From CADEED01 sp963839685 (lineage in GTDB: Bacteria > Pseudomonadota > Gammaproteobacteria > Steroidobacterales > Steroidobacteraceae): DNA of 64,000 nucleotides. Where the stretch lies: assembly GCA_963839685.1 (NCBI GenBank), contig CAWIVS010000010.1:248001-312000 (forward strand). The letters run 5' to 3'. The notes beneath the pieces were generated by a model. It did no database searches and was not told where the DNA came from. It saw only the letters and a list, made by a program, of their open reading frames with translations. This document shows positions 18,286 through 26,615 of this stretch, one piece after another (position 1 is the stretch's first letter; every line of letters begins with the position of its first letter). A program made the translations under genes and the position numbers.

Positions 18286-19432
18286 CTACTTCGTCGGCGT
18301 GAGCTTCAGCAGTCGACCGCCGGTGCCGTTGCGCTGGTCTTCGAGCAGCCAGATGGCGCCATCGGGACCTTGCTCCACCTCGCGAATGCGACGGCCCATG
18401 TCGAAGCGTTGCGCTTCGGCGGCGCTGCCATTGATGAACTTCACGCGCACCAGGGCTTGCGACGACAGTCCGCCGATGAACCCGTCGCCCGTCCACTGCG
18501 GAAACATCGTGCCGGAGTAGATGATGAAGCCGGCCGGCGAGATCACCGGCGTCCAGCTGATGAGCGGCGCCTTGAACTCGGGATGCGTGTGGTGATCGGG
18601 AATGTCCGCGCCGCTGTAGTGATCGCCATTCGACACCACCGGGTAGCCGTAGTTGGCTGCCCTTCTCGATGAGGTTCAGCTCATCGCCGCCGCGCGGGCC
18701 CATCTCGTGGGCGTAGAGCCGTCCCTGGACGTCAAACGCGAGGCCGAGCACATTGCGATGACCCAGGGACCAGATTTGCGCCGTCACGCCGCCCTGCGCG
18801 AAGAATGGATTGTCGGTGGGCACCGAGCCGTCGTGGTTGAGCCGCACGATCTTGCCGAGGTTGGACTTCATGTCCTGCGCCGGCGTGAACTGCTGGCGTT
18901 CGCTGGAACTGATCCAGAGTTTGCCGTCCGGACCAAATGCCAGCCGGTGTCCCCAGTGTCCGCCGCTCTCGACCTTCGGCACCTGGCGCCAGATCACCGC
19001 GAGATCCTCGAGTCTGCCGCCGCCCTGCGCGTCCAGAGCAAGACGCGCGCGTGCCACCGCCGCGCCACTGGTGTCGTCTTCACCTGGCTCCGCGTAACTC
19101 ACGTACACCAGGTGAGTGGTCGCGAAATCGGGATGCAGGATGACGTCTCCGAAGCCGCCCTGGCCGCCGTAGGCCACCGTCGGCACGCCCATGATCTCGC
19201 CCTGACGCCCCGAGCTCACGTCCAGCAATTTGAGCGCGCCCTTCTTTTCGGTCACCAGCAGTCGGCCATCGGGCAGAAACGTCATGGCCCAGGGTTCGCG
19301 AAACTCCGCCACGGGTGTGGCGCGGAATTCGTCGCCAATGCGCGTCGCCTGCGGAGCATCCGCATTCCCGCAACCGGGGCATGCGGCGGCGAGCAGCAGG
19401 CAAAGGGCGTTGAGGAAGATCCCGTGCTTCAC
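18286..19432 (-). pseudogene. PQQ-dependent sugar (aldose/sorbosone) dehydrogenase, one frameshift
   Basis: A soluble beta-propeller dehydrogenase of the YliI/GDH-B type, exported as a lipoprotein (a Cys-containing lipobox within AAACPGCG). Family motifs are EPWAMTFLPDGRLLVTEK, GGQGGFGDVILHPDF, GHWGHRLAFGPDGKLW, GHRNVLGLAFD and, after the break, NYGYPVVSNGDHYSG and EQGPDGAIWLLED. One extra base near 18655 shifts the frame; both halves match the family and the full length would be about 381 residues. The start is GTG at 19432. It could be an inactive gene or an intact gene with an assembly error. Confidence 0.82.
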
Positions 19433-19444
19433 GCGGCGATCGCC

Positions 19445-20179
19445 TTAGAAACGGACGATGAGTCCCAGTGACATGTATTCCATGTCTTCGGTGCCGGTGT
19501 TGGTGCTGCCGACATCGCTGATCTTCTGGAACTCGGCGCGGATGGTGTACATCACGTTGATGTTCCAGCCGATGCCGCCGCCGAACACCGGCTCCTGTGA
19601 ATCGCCCTTGGCGCTTCCGGCGAGGTTGGGTTGTCCCTCCACCTTCGAAATGAACTCGCGCTCGGAGTTGGCGAACAGATAGCCCACACGTCCGTACACT
19701 TCGAACTTGTCGTTGATGGGAAAGATGCCGAGGGCCGAGAACAGCACGCCACCCACGGAGTAGCCGAGGCTGACTTGCGACGGGGTGAAACCATTGCCGT
19801 CGCCATAATCAAGTTCGGCATTCGCGCTCGACACCATTTCGCCGTATTGCACCAGGCCCAGTTCCGCTGAAAAGAAGCGATGGAAGCGGAAACCAAAAGT
19901 GAGCTGGTAGCCGATGTCGGTATCTTCAGTCTTCGAATCCAGATTCTGGAACGGGATGTCGTTGAGGCTGAGAATGTCCTCGAGCGTCTGTTCGTTGTCG
20001 GCCTGGTCGCCCACGTATTGCGTCTGGCCCACGAAGGCCGCGCCGTAAGGGCCGATGCGGTTCTGGTTGCGCGTGCGTTTTTTTGGCGCAGCCTCGGCGA
20101 GACCCGCGAATACAAGGCCAAGCACCACGAGCACTATTGCCGAATTCCTGCCCGGATGCCTGGCCGGATTGAAGATCAT
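19445..20179 (-). CDS. Outer membrane beta-barrel protein (OmpA-like barrel)
   Basis: A 244-residue exported protein with signal peptide (IVLVVLGLVFAGLAEA) and alternating strands typical of an eight-stranded barrel: YQLTFGFRFHRFFSAELGL, YSVGGVLFSALGIF, VYGRVGYLFA, GGGIGWNIN and YTIRAEFQK, ending in a C-terminal Phe (SLGLIVRF) as expected for BAM substrates. It lacks a peptidoglycan-binding OmpA C-domain. The ATG at 20179 has GGGGAG upstream. It is followed by the sugar dehydrogenase after 12 bases, so they may share a transcript. Confidence 0.82.
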   Translation of the reverse strand: MIFNPARHPGRNSAIVLVVLGLVFAGLAEAAPKKRTRNQNRIGPYGAAFVGQTQYVGDQADNEQTLEDILSLNDIPFQNLDSKTEDTDIGYQLTFGFRFHRFFSAELGLVQYGEMVSSANAELDYGDGNGFTPSQVSLGYSVGGVLFSALGIFPINDKFEVYGRVGYLFANSEREFISKVEGQPNLAGSAKGDSQEPVFGGGIGWNINVMYTIRAEFQKISDVGSTNTGTEDMEYMSLGLIVRF

Positions 20180-20241
20180 GCGATTTTGCTCCCCAGGTCG
20201 ATGCAGAGTCACGCTAACACGCGAAGTGGCGGCACAGCCGA

Positions 20242-20952
20242 CTATTTGAGGGTTTCAGCCAGGAACTCTTCCAGTGCATGCCAGGAGCGGCGGTCGGCGG
20301 CTTCGTCATATTGCATGCCGGCGGCGCGACTGTTGGCGGCGGGGTTGGTGAACGCATGCACTGTCTGACCGTAAGCATGCAGCTGCCAATCGGCTCTCGC
20401 CGCGCTGAGTTCCTTCGCGATCGCGAGTACGTCTTCCGGCGGAGCCATCGGATCGTCGTAGCCATGAAGAATGAGTACCCGGGCGCGGATTTTCGGTTCC
20501 GTGTGGCCCGATGGTTTCAGCATGCCGTGAAAGCTGACGACGCCGCGGACATCGGCGTCGGCGCGCGCCAGGTCGAGTGAACACAGGCCGCCAAAACAGA
20601 ATCCCGCGACGGCAATGCGCCGCCCATCCACGATGGGCATGGCCTTGGCGGTTGCCAGTCCCGCCTGGAGCCGCTTGAGCAGCATGCCGCGGTCCTTCAT
20701 GAACGGCATCATCAGGGCGCTGCATTCCTCGTTGGTTGTGCCGCGCTTGCCCTTGCCGAAATTGTCGAGCGCGAAACACGCGTAGCCCTGCCATGCGAGT
20801 CGCCGCGCCTTGCGCTCCACGAAATCATCGCACCCGCCCCAGGCGTGATTGATCAGCACCGTGGGCCGCGGCCCCGGCTGCGATTCGTCGTAGCACAGAA
20901 AGCCTTCGAGCAGCACGTCACCGTCGCGGTACTCGATGTACTGTTCACGCAT
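20242..20952 (-). CDS. Dienelactone hydrolase family protein
   Basis: A 236-residue alpha/beta hydrolase. The nucleophile is Cys119 in GFCFGG, as in dienelactone hydrolase, with the acid in HGYDDPMAP and the histidine in TVHAFTNP. NHAWGG forms the oxyanion region. These enzymes open lactones or hydrolyse related esters in the cytoplasm. AAGGTGG precedes the ATG at 20952; a GTG nine bases upstream is an alternative. The 94 bases upstream of the start are AT-rich (TATAAG and TTATTAGA on the minus strand) and probably hold the promoter. Confidence 0.88.
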   Translation of the reverse strand: MREQYIEYRDGDVLLEGFLCYDESQPGPRPTVLINHAWGGCDDFVERKARRLAWQGYACFALDNFGKGKRGTTNEECSALMMPFMKDRGMLLKRLQAGLATAKAMPIVDGRRIAVAGFCFGGLCSLDLARADADVRGVVSFHGMLKPSGHTEPKIRARVLILHGYDDPMAPPEDVLAIAKELSAARADWQLHAYGQTVHAFTNPAANSRAAGMQYDEAADRRSWHALEEFLAETLK

Positions 20953-21117
20953 GGAAGCCACCTTGCCGGTTTGAGAGTCGTCTAATAAGAATTGATTATC
21001 TTATAGCCGGCCGTGGAAGGGCAGCGGTTCGGGCACCGGCGGCGCGATGACCGCCATCGCACCGCCACGGCGCCTAACTAATTTGGCAGTGACGCGGCGC
21101 GCGGCGCCGGCCCGCGG

Positions 21118-21945
21118 TTACTTGGGCGGCTCGGTCCCGGGCTGGGCGTCTTCGATCGGAAACGCCGTCGCGCCGGCCGGAGCCGCGGCATCCTGGCTGG
21201 GCGGAGCCGGGGTCGAACCACTGTCGGGTGACGGCTTGGCGTTGCTGGCGTTAGGTGGGCCATGGCCCGCGGTGCTCGCCAGGATCGCGCGCTCGAAGCG
21301 CTGCGCAGCGTCTACATCCGTAGAAATCTTGCCCGCAATGATGTCGGTGGCGGGGGCTGACTTTCCGTAGAGGGCTTTGTTCGACTTGGTGTCGATGGCG
21401 AGAACGCTGCCGTCGAGGGAAACACCGGCGAAGAATCCGCGGTTACGCGAATACGAATATACCTCGGCATTGAAGTTCTGGTCGGTGGCGGCGGAGGCTG
21501 AACGGCCAACCGGTCCGGCCGCGACCGACGCATCGGCGCCGAGGGTGAGCTTGCCGTCGGTGATGCCTTCGATGCCCTTCTCAGTGGTGAAGACCAGCAC
21601 GATGTCGGTGGACTGCACACCGACCTGCCATCCGACGTTGCCACCGGTGAGCGACACCATGATGGGATCGGTGAACTTGCCATTCGCGTCGCGCACGACC
21701 ATGGCGCCACTGCCACGACGACCGCCGACCACAGCGGCAATCTTGACTACGTTGGGAATGACGGCGATGCCGTAGGCACGTGCCATCAATTTTTCGGGAA
21801 TGGTGGTGTCCTTCTGCGCGAACAATTCCTCGAGCACGCCCGAGGCTTCGATCAGCCGGGCTTCTTCACGGGCGGAGGCGAGGGCCGATTGGGAAAACGC
21901 GCCTGCGGCGAGAACCATCAGCGCGATGAGGTGTTTCCTGTTCAT
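21118..21945 (-). CDS. SYLF (Ysc84-type) lipid-binding protein, exported
   Basis: A 275-residue protein with a signal peptide (LIALMVLAAGAFSQSALA) and a SYLF domain over about residues 30-225: AYGIAVIPNVVKIAAVVGG, GSGAMVVRD, GNVGWQVGVQSTDIVLVFTTEKG, TLGADASVAAGPVGR and NRGFFAGVSLDGS. The domain binds phosphoinositides in eukaryotes; bacterial members are exported with unclear roles. A Pro/Ala-rich tail of about 45 residues is unusual. GAGAGG lies before the ATG at 21945. It is divergent from apbE. Confidence 0.86.
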   Translation of the reverse strand: MNRKHLIALMVLAAGAFSQSALASAREEARLIEASGVLEELFAQKDTTIPEKLMARAYGIAVIPNVVKIAAVVGGRRGSGAMVVRDANGKFTDPIMVSLTGGNVGWQVGVQSTDIVLVFTTEKGIEGITDGKLTLGADASVAAGPVGRSASAATDQNFNAEVYSYSRNRGFFAGVSLDGSVLAIDTKSNKALYGKSAPATDIIAGKISTDVDAAQRFERAILASTAGHGPPNASNAKPSPDSGSTPAPPSQDAAAPAGATAFPIEDAQPGTEPPK

Positions 21946-22030
21946 TGCGAACCTCTCGAATGCGATGGGCGTTGAGCATAGGACAACTCGGCGCCGGTTG
22001 CATGCGGCACGTTGGCGCATAATTGGCACC

Positions 22031-23035
22031 ATGCGACTGCCGACATGCATCTTCGACCGCCTGCACGCCATTGGGTTCCAACTGCTGTGTGCGCTCACGA
22101 TGTTGCCGGGTGCGGCCCGCGCCGAGTGGATCACGCGCGATGAAGCCATCATGGGAACACGCTGCGCGGTGGAACTGTGGAGCGAAGACCACGCGCAGGG
22201 CGAAGCCGCGATCACGTCGGTATTTGACGACATGCGACGCATCGATCGTCTGATGAGCACCTGGAAAGAAGACACCGAGATGTCGCTGGTCAATCGCGAA
22301 GCGGGCAAACACCCGGTGAAAATCAGCGAAGAGCTGTTTGCCCTGCTGCAGGAGTCCGTGCGCTACTCCGAGCTCACCCACGGCGCTTTCGACATCACCT
22401 ACGCCAGCGTCGGGTATCTGTACGACTTCAAGAAAGGCGTGCATCCGGATCAGAAGGCCATCGACGCCGCGCTGCCGGGGATCAACTGGCGCCACATGGT
22501 GCTGGACGAAAAGAAACTGACTGTGTTCTTTTCGCGACCCGGGATGCGGATCGACCTCGGTGGCATCGCCAAGGGCTATTCAGTGGACCGTGGCATCGGG
22601 ATCCTGCAGAAACTCGGGATCACACGCGCCATGGTCAACGCCGGCGGCGACACCCGTATCCTCGGCGACCGCTTCGGGAAGCCGTGGGTGGTCGGGATTC
22701 GTGATCCGGATCATGAGGGCAAGACCTTTCTGCGCATCCCGCTCACCGATACCGCCTTCTCAACCTCGGGGGATTACGAGCGCTACTTCGATGAGGACGG
22801 CAAACGGTTTCACCACATCATCGATCCGAAGACCGGTGACTCCGCGCGCAAGTGCCGCAGCGTGACCGTCATCAGTGGCACGGCCACGCGCACCGATGCG
22901 CTGACCAAGAGTGTGTTCATCATGGGGCCCGAGGAGGGCATCGCGTTCATCAACACGCTGCCCGACGTCGACGCCGTGGCCGTCGCGCCGGATGGCAAGG
23001 TGTACTACTCGAAGGGCCTGGCTCCACCGGGCTGA
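22031..23035 (+). CDS. apbE: FAD:protein FMN transferase
   Basis: A 334-residue periplasmic flavin transferase that attaches FMN to Thr/Ser of target proteins. It has a signal peptide ending near GAARA. Family motifs are IMGTRCAVELW, MSTWKEDTEMSLVN, HGAFDITYA, MRIDLGGIAKGYSVDRG, MVNAGGDTRILG, HHIIDPKTG and the metal-binding TDALTKSVFIMG. No obvious flavinylated partner (RnfG, NqrC or an FMN-binding domain) is encoded in the window. DUF3570/DUF4266/TlpA genes lie close by on the opposite strand, an association I recall from other genomes. Confidence 0.93.
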   Translation: MRLPTCIFDRLHAIGFQLLCALTMLPGAARAEWITRDEAIMGTRCAVELWSEDHAQGEAAITSVFDDMRRIDRLMSTWKEDTEMSLVNREAGKHPVKISEELFALLQESVRYSELTHGAFDITYASVGYLYDFKKGVHPDQKAIDAALPGINWRHMVLDEKKLTVFFSRPGMRIDLGGIAKGYSVDRGIGILQKLGITRAMVNAGGDTRILGDRFGKPWVVGIRDPDHEGKTFLRIPLTDTAFSTSGDYERYFDEDGKRFHHIIDPKTGDSARKCRSVTVISGTATRTDALTKSVFIMGPEEGIAFINTLPDVDAVAVAPDGKVYYSKGLAPPG

Positions 23036-23049
23036 TTTTTTTCCGCCGA

Positions 23050-23700
23050 CTAGGGTCCCACCAGGCCCAACCGCTTCAGTTCCTTGGCGGTCTCGGTCGC
23101 GAGCGTGTGAACGAACTCCTCGGCGTCGCGCGGATTCACGGTTTGGCTGGTGCCGGTCCAGACCAGTTTGTTCTGTGGCAGCGAGAACACGAACGTCTCG
23201 ATCGTGACAACGAGGTCGGTTTGCGTGTCCGGGTTGAACTCGGTCCACGGATCGTTCCAGCCGATACCGTAGTAACCGCCCCAGTAGCCGCCATAGGTAT
23301 CGTTGGACGAAGGAGTCACGGTGCTCACGGTCCGGTGGTTCACGTCGACCGGGCGCATGACCACGACGCCCTTGGCGCCGGCCGCTTCCACGATGGCGCG
23401 AGTTTGTGATTCGCCGTCTTTCGGGGCGACGCCGGCCGGCGATATCGAATACATGGGGACACCCTGGGCGCCGAGCGCGGTGATTTCCTTTGCGAGCGCG
23501 TCTTCGGCGCTTCGGCGGGCCTTGGGGTCCTGAATCATCACCACCGCGACCACCTTGGCGCCTTTCAACTGCAGCGGCTGTGCGTCGGGATCTTTCCACG
23601 AGTCCAAAAAGCTGGTGCCGCTCCGGGGAGGCGACGTGGAAGCGCAGGCACTGAGCGCGAGCAGCGCGGCTGCGCACAGCAGCTTCGGCAGGTTGTGCAT
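23050..23700 (-). CDS. Lipoprotein of unknown function
   Basis: A 216-residue lipoprotein with a compact signal (KLLCAAALLALSAC). The mature part has a Rossmann-like opening (GAKVVAVVMIQDP), an Ala-rich helix, KGVVVMRPVDV, a Gly/Tyr-rich segment (YGGYWGGYYGIG) and a C-terminal strand pair (LVVTIETFVFSLPQNKLVW). I cannot assign a family with confidence. A start at 23730 would add ten residues but its Shine-Dalgarno spacing is poor. It is convergent with apbE, ending 14 bases from it. Confidence 0.65.
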   Translation of the reverse strand: MHNLPKLLCAAALLALSACASTSPPRSGTSFLDSWKDPDAQPLQLKGAKVVAVVMIQDPKARRSAEDALAKEITALGAQGVPMYSISPAGVAPKDGESQTRAIVEAAGAKGVVVMRPVDVNHRTVSTVTPSSNDTYGGYWGGYYGIGWNDPWTEFNPDTQTDLVVTIETFVFSLPQNKLVWTGTSQTVNPRDAEEFVHTLATETAKELKRLGLVGP

Positions 23701-23903
23701 GAAGCTGTTAGTCGTGGAGTCGGTTGCCATGGCCTTTTTTCCCGGATGGAGCCGTGCATCGGCGTACGCGTATGCTGGCGCCGGCGAGTGAGGCTCTCCA
23801 TCGGCCTTGGGTCTCACTGGTTACGCGGCATTGCCACCGCGTCGGATCCGGGCTATTCCGGGCGGCTGAAAGTGGACTATCCCACCCGTTACGAGCCCGT
23901 GGG

Positions 23904-25136
23904 TCAGAAGAACGCGCTGATGTAGAGCTGGAAGATGTCGGCCTTCAGCTCGTAGAGCGGCTCGGTGCCGGGCGCGAACGGTTCCGCCGGCGGAACGCCG
24001 AAGCTTCCAAGGCTGTAGCGTGCGTCGCGGAAGTCGTCGTAGCTGACCATCATGTGGTCGTAGCGGAAATTGATCTGTCCCTTGGTGAGCCAGGGGAAGC
24101 GCTGGATCTTGAATTCGTAGGTGGCAGCCACGCCGGCGGTGATGGCGCTGTAGGTGGCGAGTTCCTTGTCGCGCGCCATGAAGTTGCTGAAGTCGGCGCG
24201 CGGGAAGATGTCCTGGTAGAAGTCCGCGGCTTCCTGCGTGTAGTAGCGCACGCGTCCTTCGAAGGTCCAGTTGCCGCCGGCCCAGGCGCCATCGAGCGGA
24301 TGCACGTAACCGAGCTCGCCGGTGTGGCCGACGATGCCCCAGGTGTCGGTGTAGAAGCGGTACATCGCATCGATGGCCGCGCGGTAGGGCAGGAAATACT
24401 TGGCGCGCAACGAGGTGGCGTTGCTGGAACGCGTGTTCGGATAGACCTCGGCCTGCTGGCCCTGCTGGTCGGCGCCGACGAAGAAACGCACCGAACGATA
24501 CGGGCTGTTGAGCCAGCCTTCATCGGTGATCACTTCGTACTGGCCGGTGAGGATCAGGTTCTTGGTGATGATCTGCGAGACGCCGACGCTGTAACCCTTG
24601 GACTCCATCTCTTCCTGGAACGCCGGATCGTTGGCGATCGAGCCGTCGGTGCCCTTGATGTTGCGGAACACGTCGTTCTGGCCATTCTTGTACGAGAAGG
24701 AAATCGTGGTGAGGTCGCCGAACATGTCGTGGCTCACCCCCGCGAACATGGTCTTCGCCTGGTAGTCACTCTCGTCGCTGTTGACGTAGCCGAAGCTGTA
24801 GGTGGACTTGCCGTGCAGAAAGTCCACCGAAAGGCTGCCCTGGGTGCGCTCGTCGGTGTAGGGACTCGCCGAGGTTTCAACGTCGACCGATGCCGAGGAC
24901 ACCATGTCGATGTAGTAGTTGGCGGCTACGGAGACGTGCTCGCCGATGCTCTTGCGCACCAGCATCGAGGGACCGTCGATGATGACGCCTCCGCCGTCGT
25001 AACGGAAATACAGCACGTCGGCACGGTCTTCCGGCAGCACGCCCGCCACGGCCTTCGATGGAAAAAGGGCGACGTCCGCGAGGGCAAAGCAGGTTATGAC
25101 GAACGCCGCGAGACGCGTGTTGAGCTTGTTAGCCAT
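23904..25136 (-). CDS. DUF3570 outer-membrane-type protein
   Basis: A 410-residue exported protein with a signal peptide ending near PSKAVA. The opening DVLYFRYDGGGVIIDGPS is the hallmark of DUF3570, followed by repeated amphipathic strands and a C-terminal Phe, consistent with an outer-membrane barrel. The function is unknown. It is the last gene of a tight set after TlpA and DUF4266 (gaps of 5 and 14 bases), a combination that suggests a dedicated thiol-redox step in its assembly or in that of DUF4266. Confidence 0.85.
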   Translation of the reverse strand: MANKLNTRLAAFVITCFALADVALFPSKAVAGVLPEDRADVLYFRYDGGGVIIDGPSMLVRKSIGEHVSVAANYYIDMVSSASVDVETSASPYTDERTQGSLSVDFLHGKSTYSFGYVNSDESDYQAKTMFAGVSHDMFGDLTTISFSYKNGQNDVFRNIKGTDGSIANDPAFQEEMESKGYSVGVSQIITKNLILTGQYEVITDEGWLNSPYRSVRFFVGADQQGQQAEVYPNTRSSNATSLRAKYFLPYRAAIDAMYRFYTDTWGIVGHTGELGYVHPLDGAWAGGNWTFEGRVRYYTQEAADFYQDIFPRADFSNFMARDKELATYSAITAGVAATYEFKIQRFPWLTKGQINFRYDHMMVSYDDFRDARYSLGSFGVPPAEPFAPGTEPLYELKADIFQLYISAFF

Positions 25137-25150
25137 GTCCGGCGGTCGTG

Positions 25151-25378
25151 TCAGTTACAGCCGCAGCCGCCGCCACCGCCACCGGTGGCGCCGCGCGAAC
25201 CTTCGCGCGATTCGAACACGTGATCGAGGAAGTCCTGCGAAATGGGCGCGCGCGTGAACACCATGATGGGATCGGCGAGATTTTCGCGATCGTATGGCTT
25301 CACCCACGGTTCGATCGAACTGCAGCCCGTGGCGGCGAGCGCCAGGGCAAGAGTCAGCAAACCGCGGAAAGTGCGCAT
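25151..25378 (-). CDS. DUF4266 small lipoprotein
   Basis: A 75-residue lipoprotein with lipobox ATGC. The mature part matches DUF4266: VKPYDRENLADPIM, then FLDHVFESREGSRGATG and a terminal Gly-rich tail ending GGCGCN. The two cysteines at the extreme C-terminus look like a metal or disulfide site, and the TlpA-like thioredoxin encoded just upstream is a candidate partner. AAGGAG eight bases before the ATG supports the start. Function unknown. Confidence 0.87.
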   Translation of the reverse strand: MRTFRGLLTLALALAATGCSSIEPWVKPYDRENLADPIMVFTRAPISQDFLDHVFESREGSRGATGGGGGGCGCN

Positions 25379-25383
25379 AACAT

Positions 25384-25893
25384 TTACTCCTTCAACATCG
25401 ACCGGATCTGCGTGAGATAGAAGTTCTCATCGCCGGCCTTGTAGCCCTTGTGCATCACGCGCACGTTGCCCTTGCGATCGACGAACACCGTGCTCGGCAT
25501 TCCAGCGACCTTGTAGGCCTTGCTGACCTTGCTGTCCACGTCGAACGCGACCGGGAAGCTGACCGGCTTGGCGAGCTTGCCCAGCCACGCTTCGGCGGCC
25601 TTGGAATCCGGCTCGACGTTCACGGCGAGCATGGTGAATCCCATCGGCTTGTACTTCTTGTAGATGTCTTCGAGCAGCGGCATTTCCTGCCGGCAGGGGC
25701 CGCACCAGGTCGCCCAGAAGTTGATCATCACCACCTGGCCCTTGAACTGGGCGAGGTCGATGCTCTTGCCGCCGCGGCCCGAGAGCTGGAATGCGGGCGC
25801 GGGACCCGAGGACGACGTGGCAAACGCGGGCAACACGAACGCGGCAGCCAGCGCGAGACTCTTGACGATTCCATTCAACGTACGTGCCGACAT
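25384..25893 (-). CDS. TlpA-like periplasmic thioredoxin
   Basis: A 169-residue exported thioredoxin. A signal peptide ends near LPAFA, and the redoxin fold carries FWATWCGPC (Cys64 and Cys67), the family insert around LLEDIYKKY, and the cis-proline loop AGMPSTVFVDRKG. TlpA proteins reduce periplasmic disulfides, often for cytochrome c or metal-protein maturation. Its operon neighbours include a C-terminal CGC lipoprotein and CxxCH heme proteins, both plausible clients. Spacing to the flanking genes is 5 and 11 bases. Confidence 0.9.
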   Translation of the reverse strand: MSARTLNGIVKSLALAAAFVLPAFATSSSGPAPAFQLSGRGGKSIDLAQFKGQVVMINFWATWCGPCRQEMPLLEDIYKKYKPMGFTMLAVNVEPDSKAAEAWLGKLAKPVSFPVAFDVDSKVSKAYKVAGMPSTVFVDRKGNVRVMHKGYKAGDENFYLTQIRSMLKE

Positions 25894-25904
25894 GACTCAC
25901 TCCG

Positions 25905-26615
25905 TCAGAAAAAGACGGTCGCACTCAGCAGCATTTCTATGTTGTTGGTGACCTTGGTCTCGCCTAACAAGTCGGTGTCGAACACGCGGTCCTGCACTGC
26001 GAGATGGATGGCCAGCCAGTCCGTGGGTAAAACGCGGAAACCCGCGCCGAAGTTGAGGGTCAGCCGGTTGTCGCCGGCAAAATCCACACTCCCTATGCCA
26101 CCCAGGACATAGAAACTACTGTTCATGGCGGTGTCGCGACCGAGAAAGACCTCGCCAGGCAAGAAGTTGTAGCCCAGCGAAAGGCTGTAGTACGTGAAAC
26201 GTCTCTCATCTCCGGTCAGCAGCTCTATGTCGCCTGCCAGGTTCTCGAAACTGGTGCGCCCGGCGGTCGATTGCCCCAGGTCCCCGCGGAAGAAGAAATC
26301 TTCTGTCACATGGTAGGTGATCATTCCGGCGTAGGTGGAACCGGTGCCGAAGTCCTCGATGGACAGGAAACCGAATCCCGCGCCCAGTTCCCAGTTCTCG
26401 TTGTCGATCCTGGGTGTCTTGATTTTGCGACGCGCGACATTGGGCTCGATGACGCGCGGCGGTGTGCTGTCGGCGTCCTCGGCAGCCTCTTCGGCCGCGG
26501 CCTGTTCCTCGGTCTGCTGCTGTTCGACCTGCTTGTCGCGCATCGACGCGCAGCCGGCGAGCATTGCCGCTGTGAAAACTGCGCCTAGAAGAAGCAGGCG
26601 ATTAGGACTTTCCAT
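25905..26615 (-). CDS. Outer membrane beta-barrel domain lipoprotein
   Basis: A 236-residue lipoprotein (lipobox LAGC). After the lipid anchor comes a Gln/Glu/Ala-rich coil of about 30 residues, then a barrel domain with alternating strands (ELGAGFGFLSIEDFG, FFFRGDLGQS, YSLSLGYNFLPGEVFLG, VLGGIGSVDFAG, INFGAGFRVL-like) and a C-terminal Phe-Phe. It resembles the outer-membrane beta-barrel family found in myxobacteria and gammaproteobacteria. It overlaps the 3' end of the SH3 gene by 31 bases and so is likely co-translated. Confidence 0.75.
   Translation of the reverse strand: MESPNRLLLLGAVFTAAMLAGCASMRDKQVEQQQTEEQAAAEEAAEDADSTPPRVIEPNVARRKIKTPRIDNENWELGAGFGFLSIEDFGTGSTYAGMITYHVTEDFFFRGDLGQSTAGRTSFENLAGDIELLTGDERRFTYYSLSLGYNFLPGEVFLGRDTAMNSSFYVLGGIGSVDFAGDNRLTLNFGAGFRVLPTDWLAIHLAVQDRVFDTDLLGETKVTNNIEMLLSATVFF

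Noticed and set aside
18585..18612. A second copy of the REP-like palindrome (GGGAATGTCCGCGCCGC)
   Set aside because: Only nine or ten bases match, there is no inverted partner, and it lies in the coding sequence of the sugar dehydrogenase.
23724..25223. A 499-codon plus-strand frame opposite DUF3570
   Set aside because: It is the antisense of a well-supported DUF3570 gene and has Val/Gly/Asp-rich low-information sequence.
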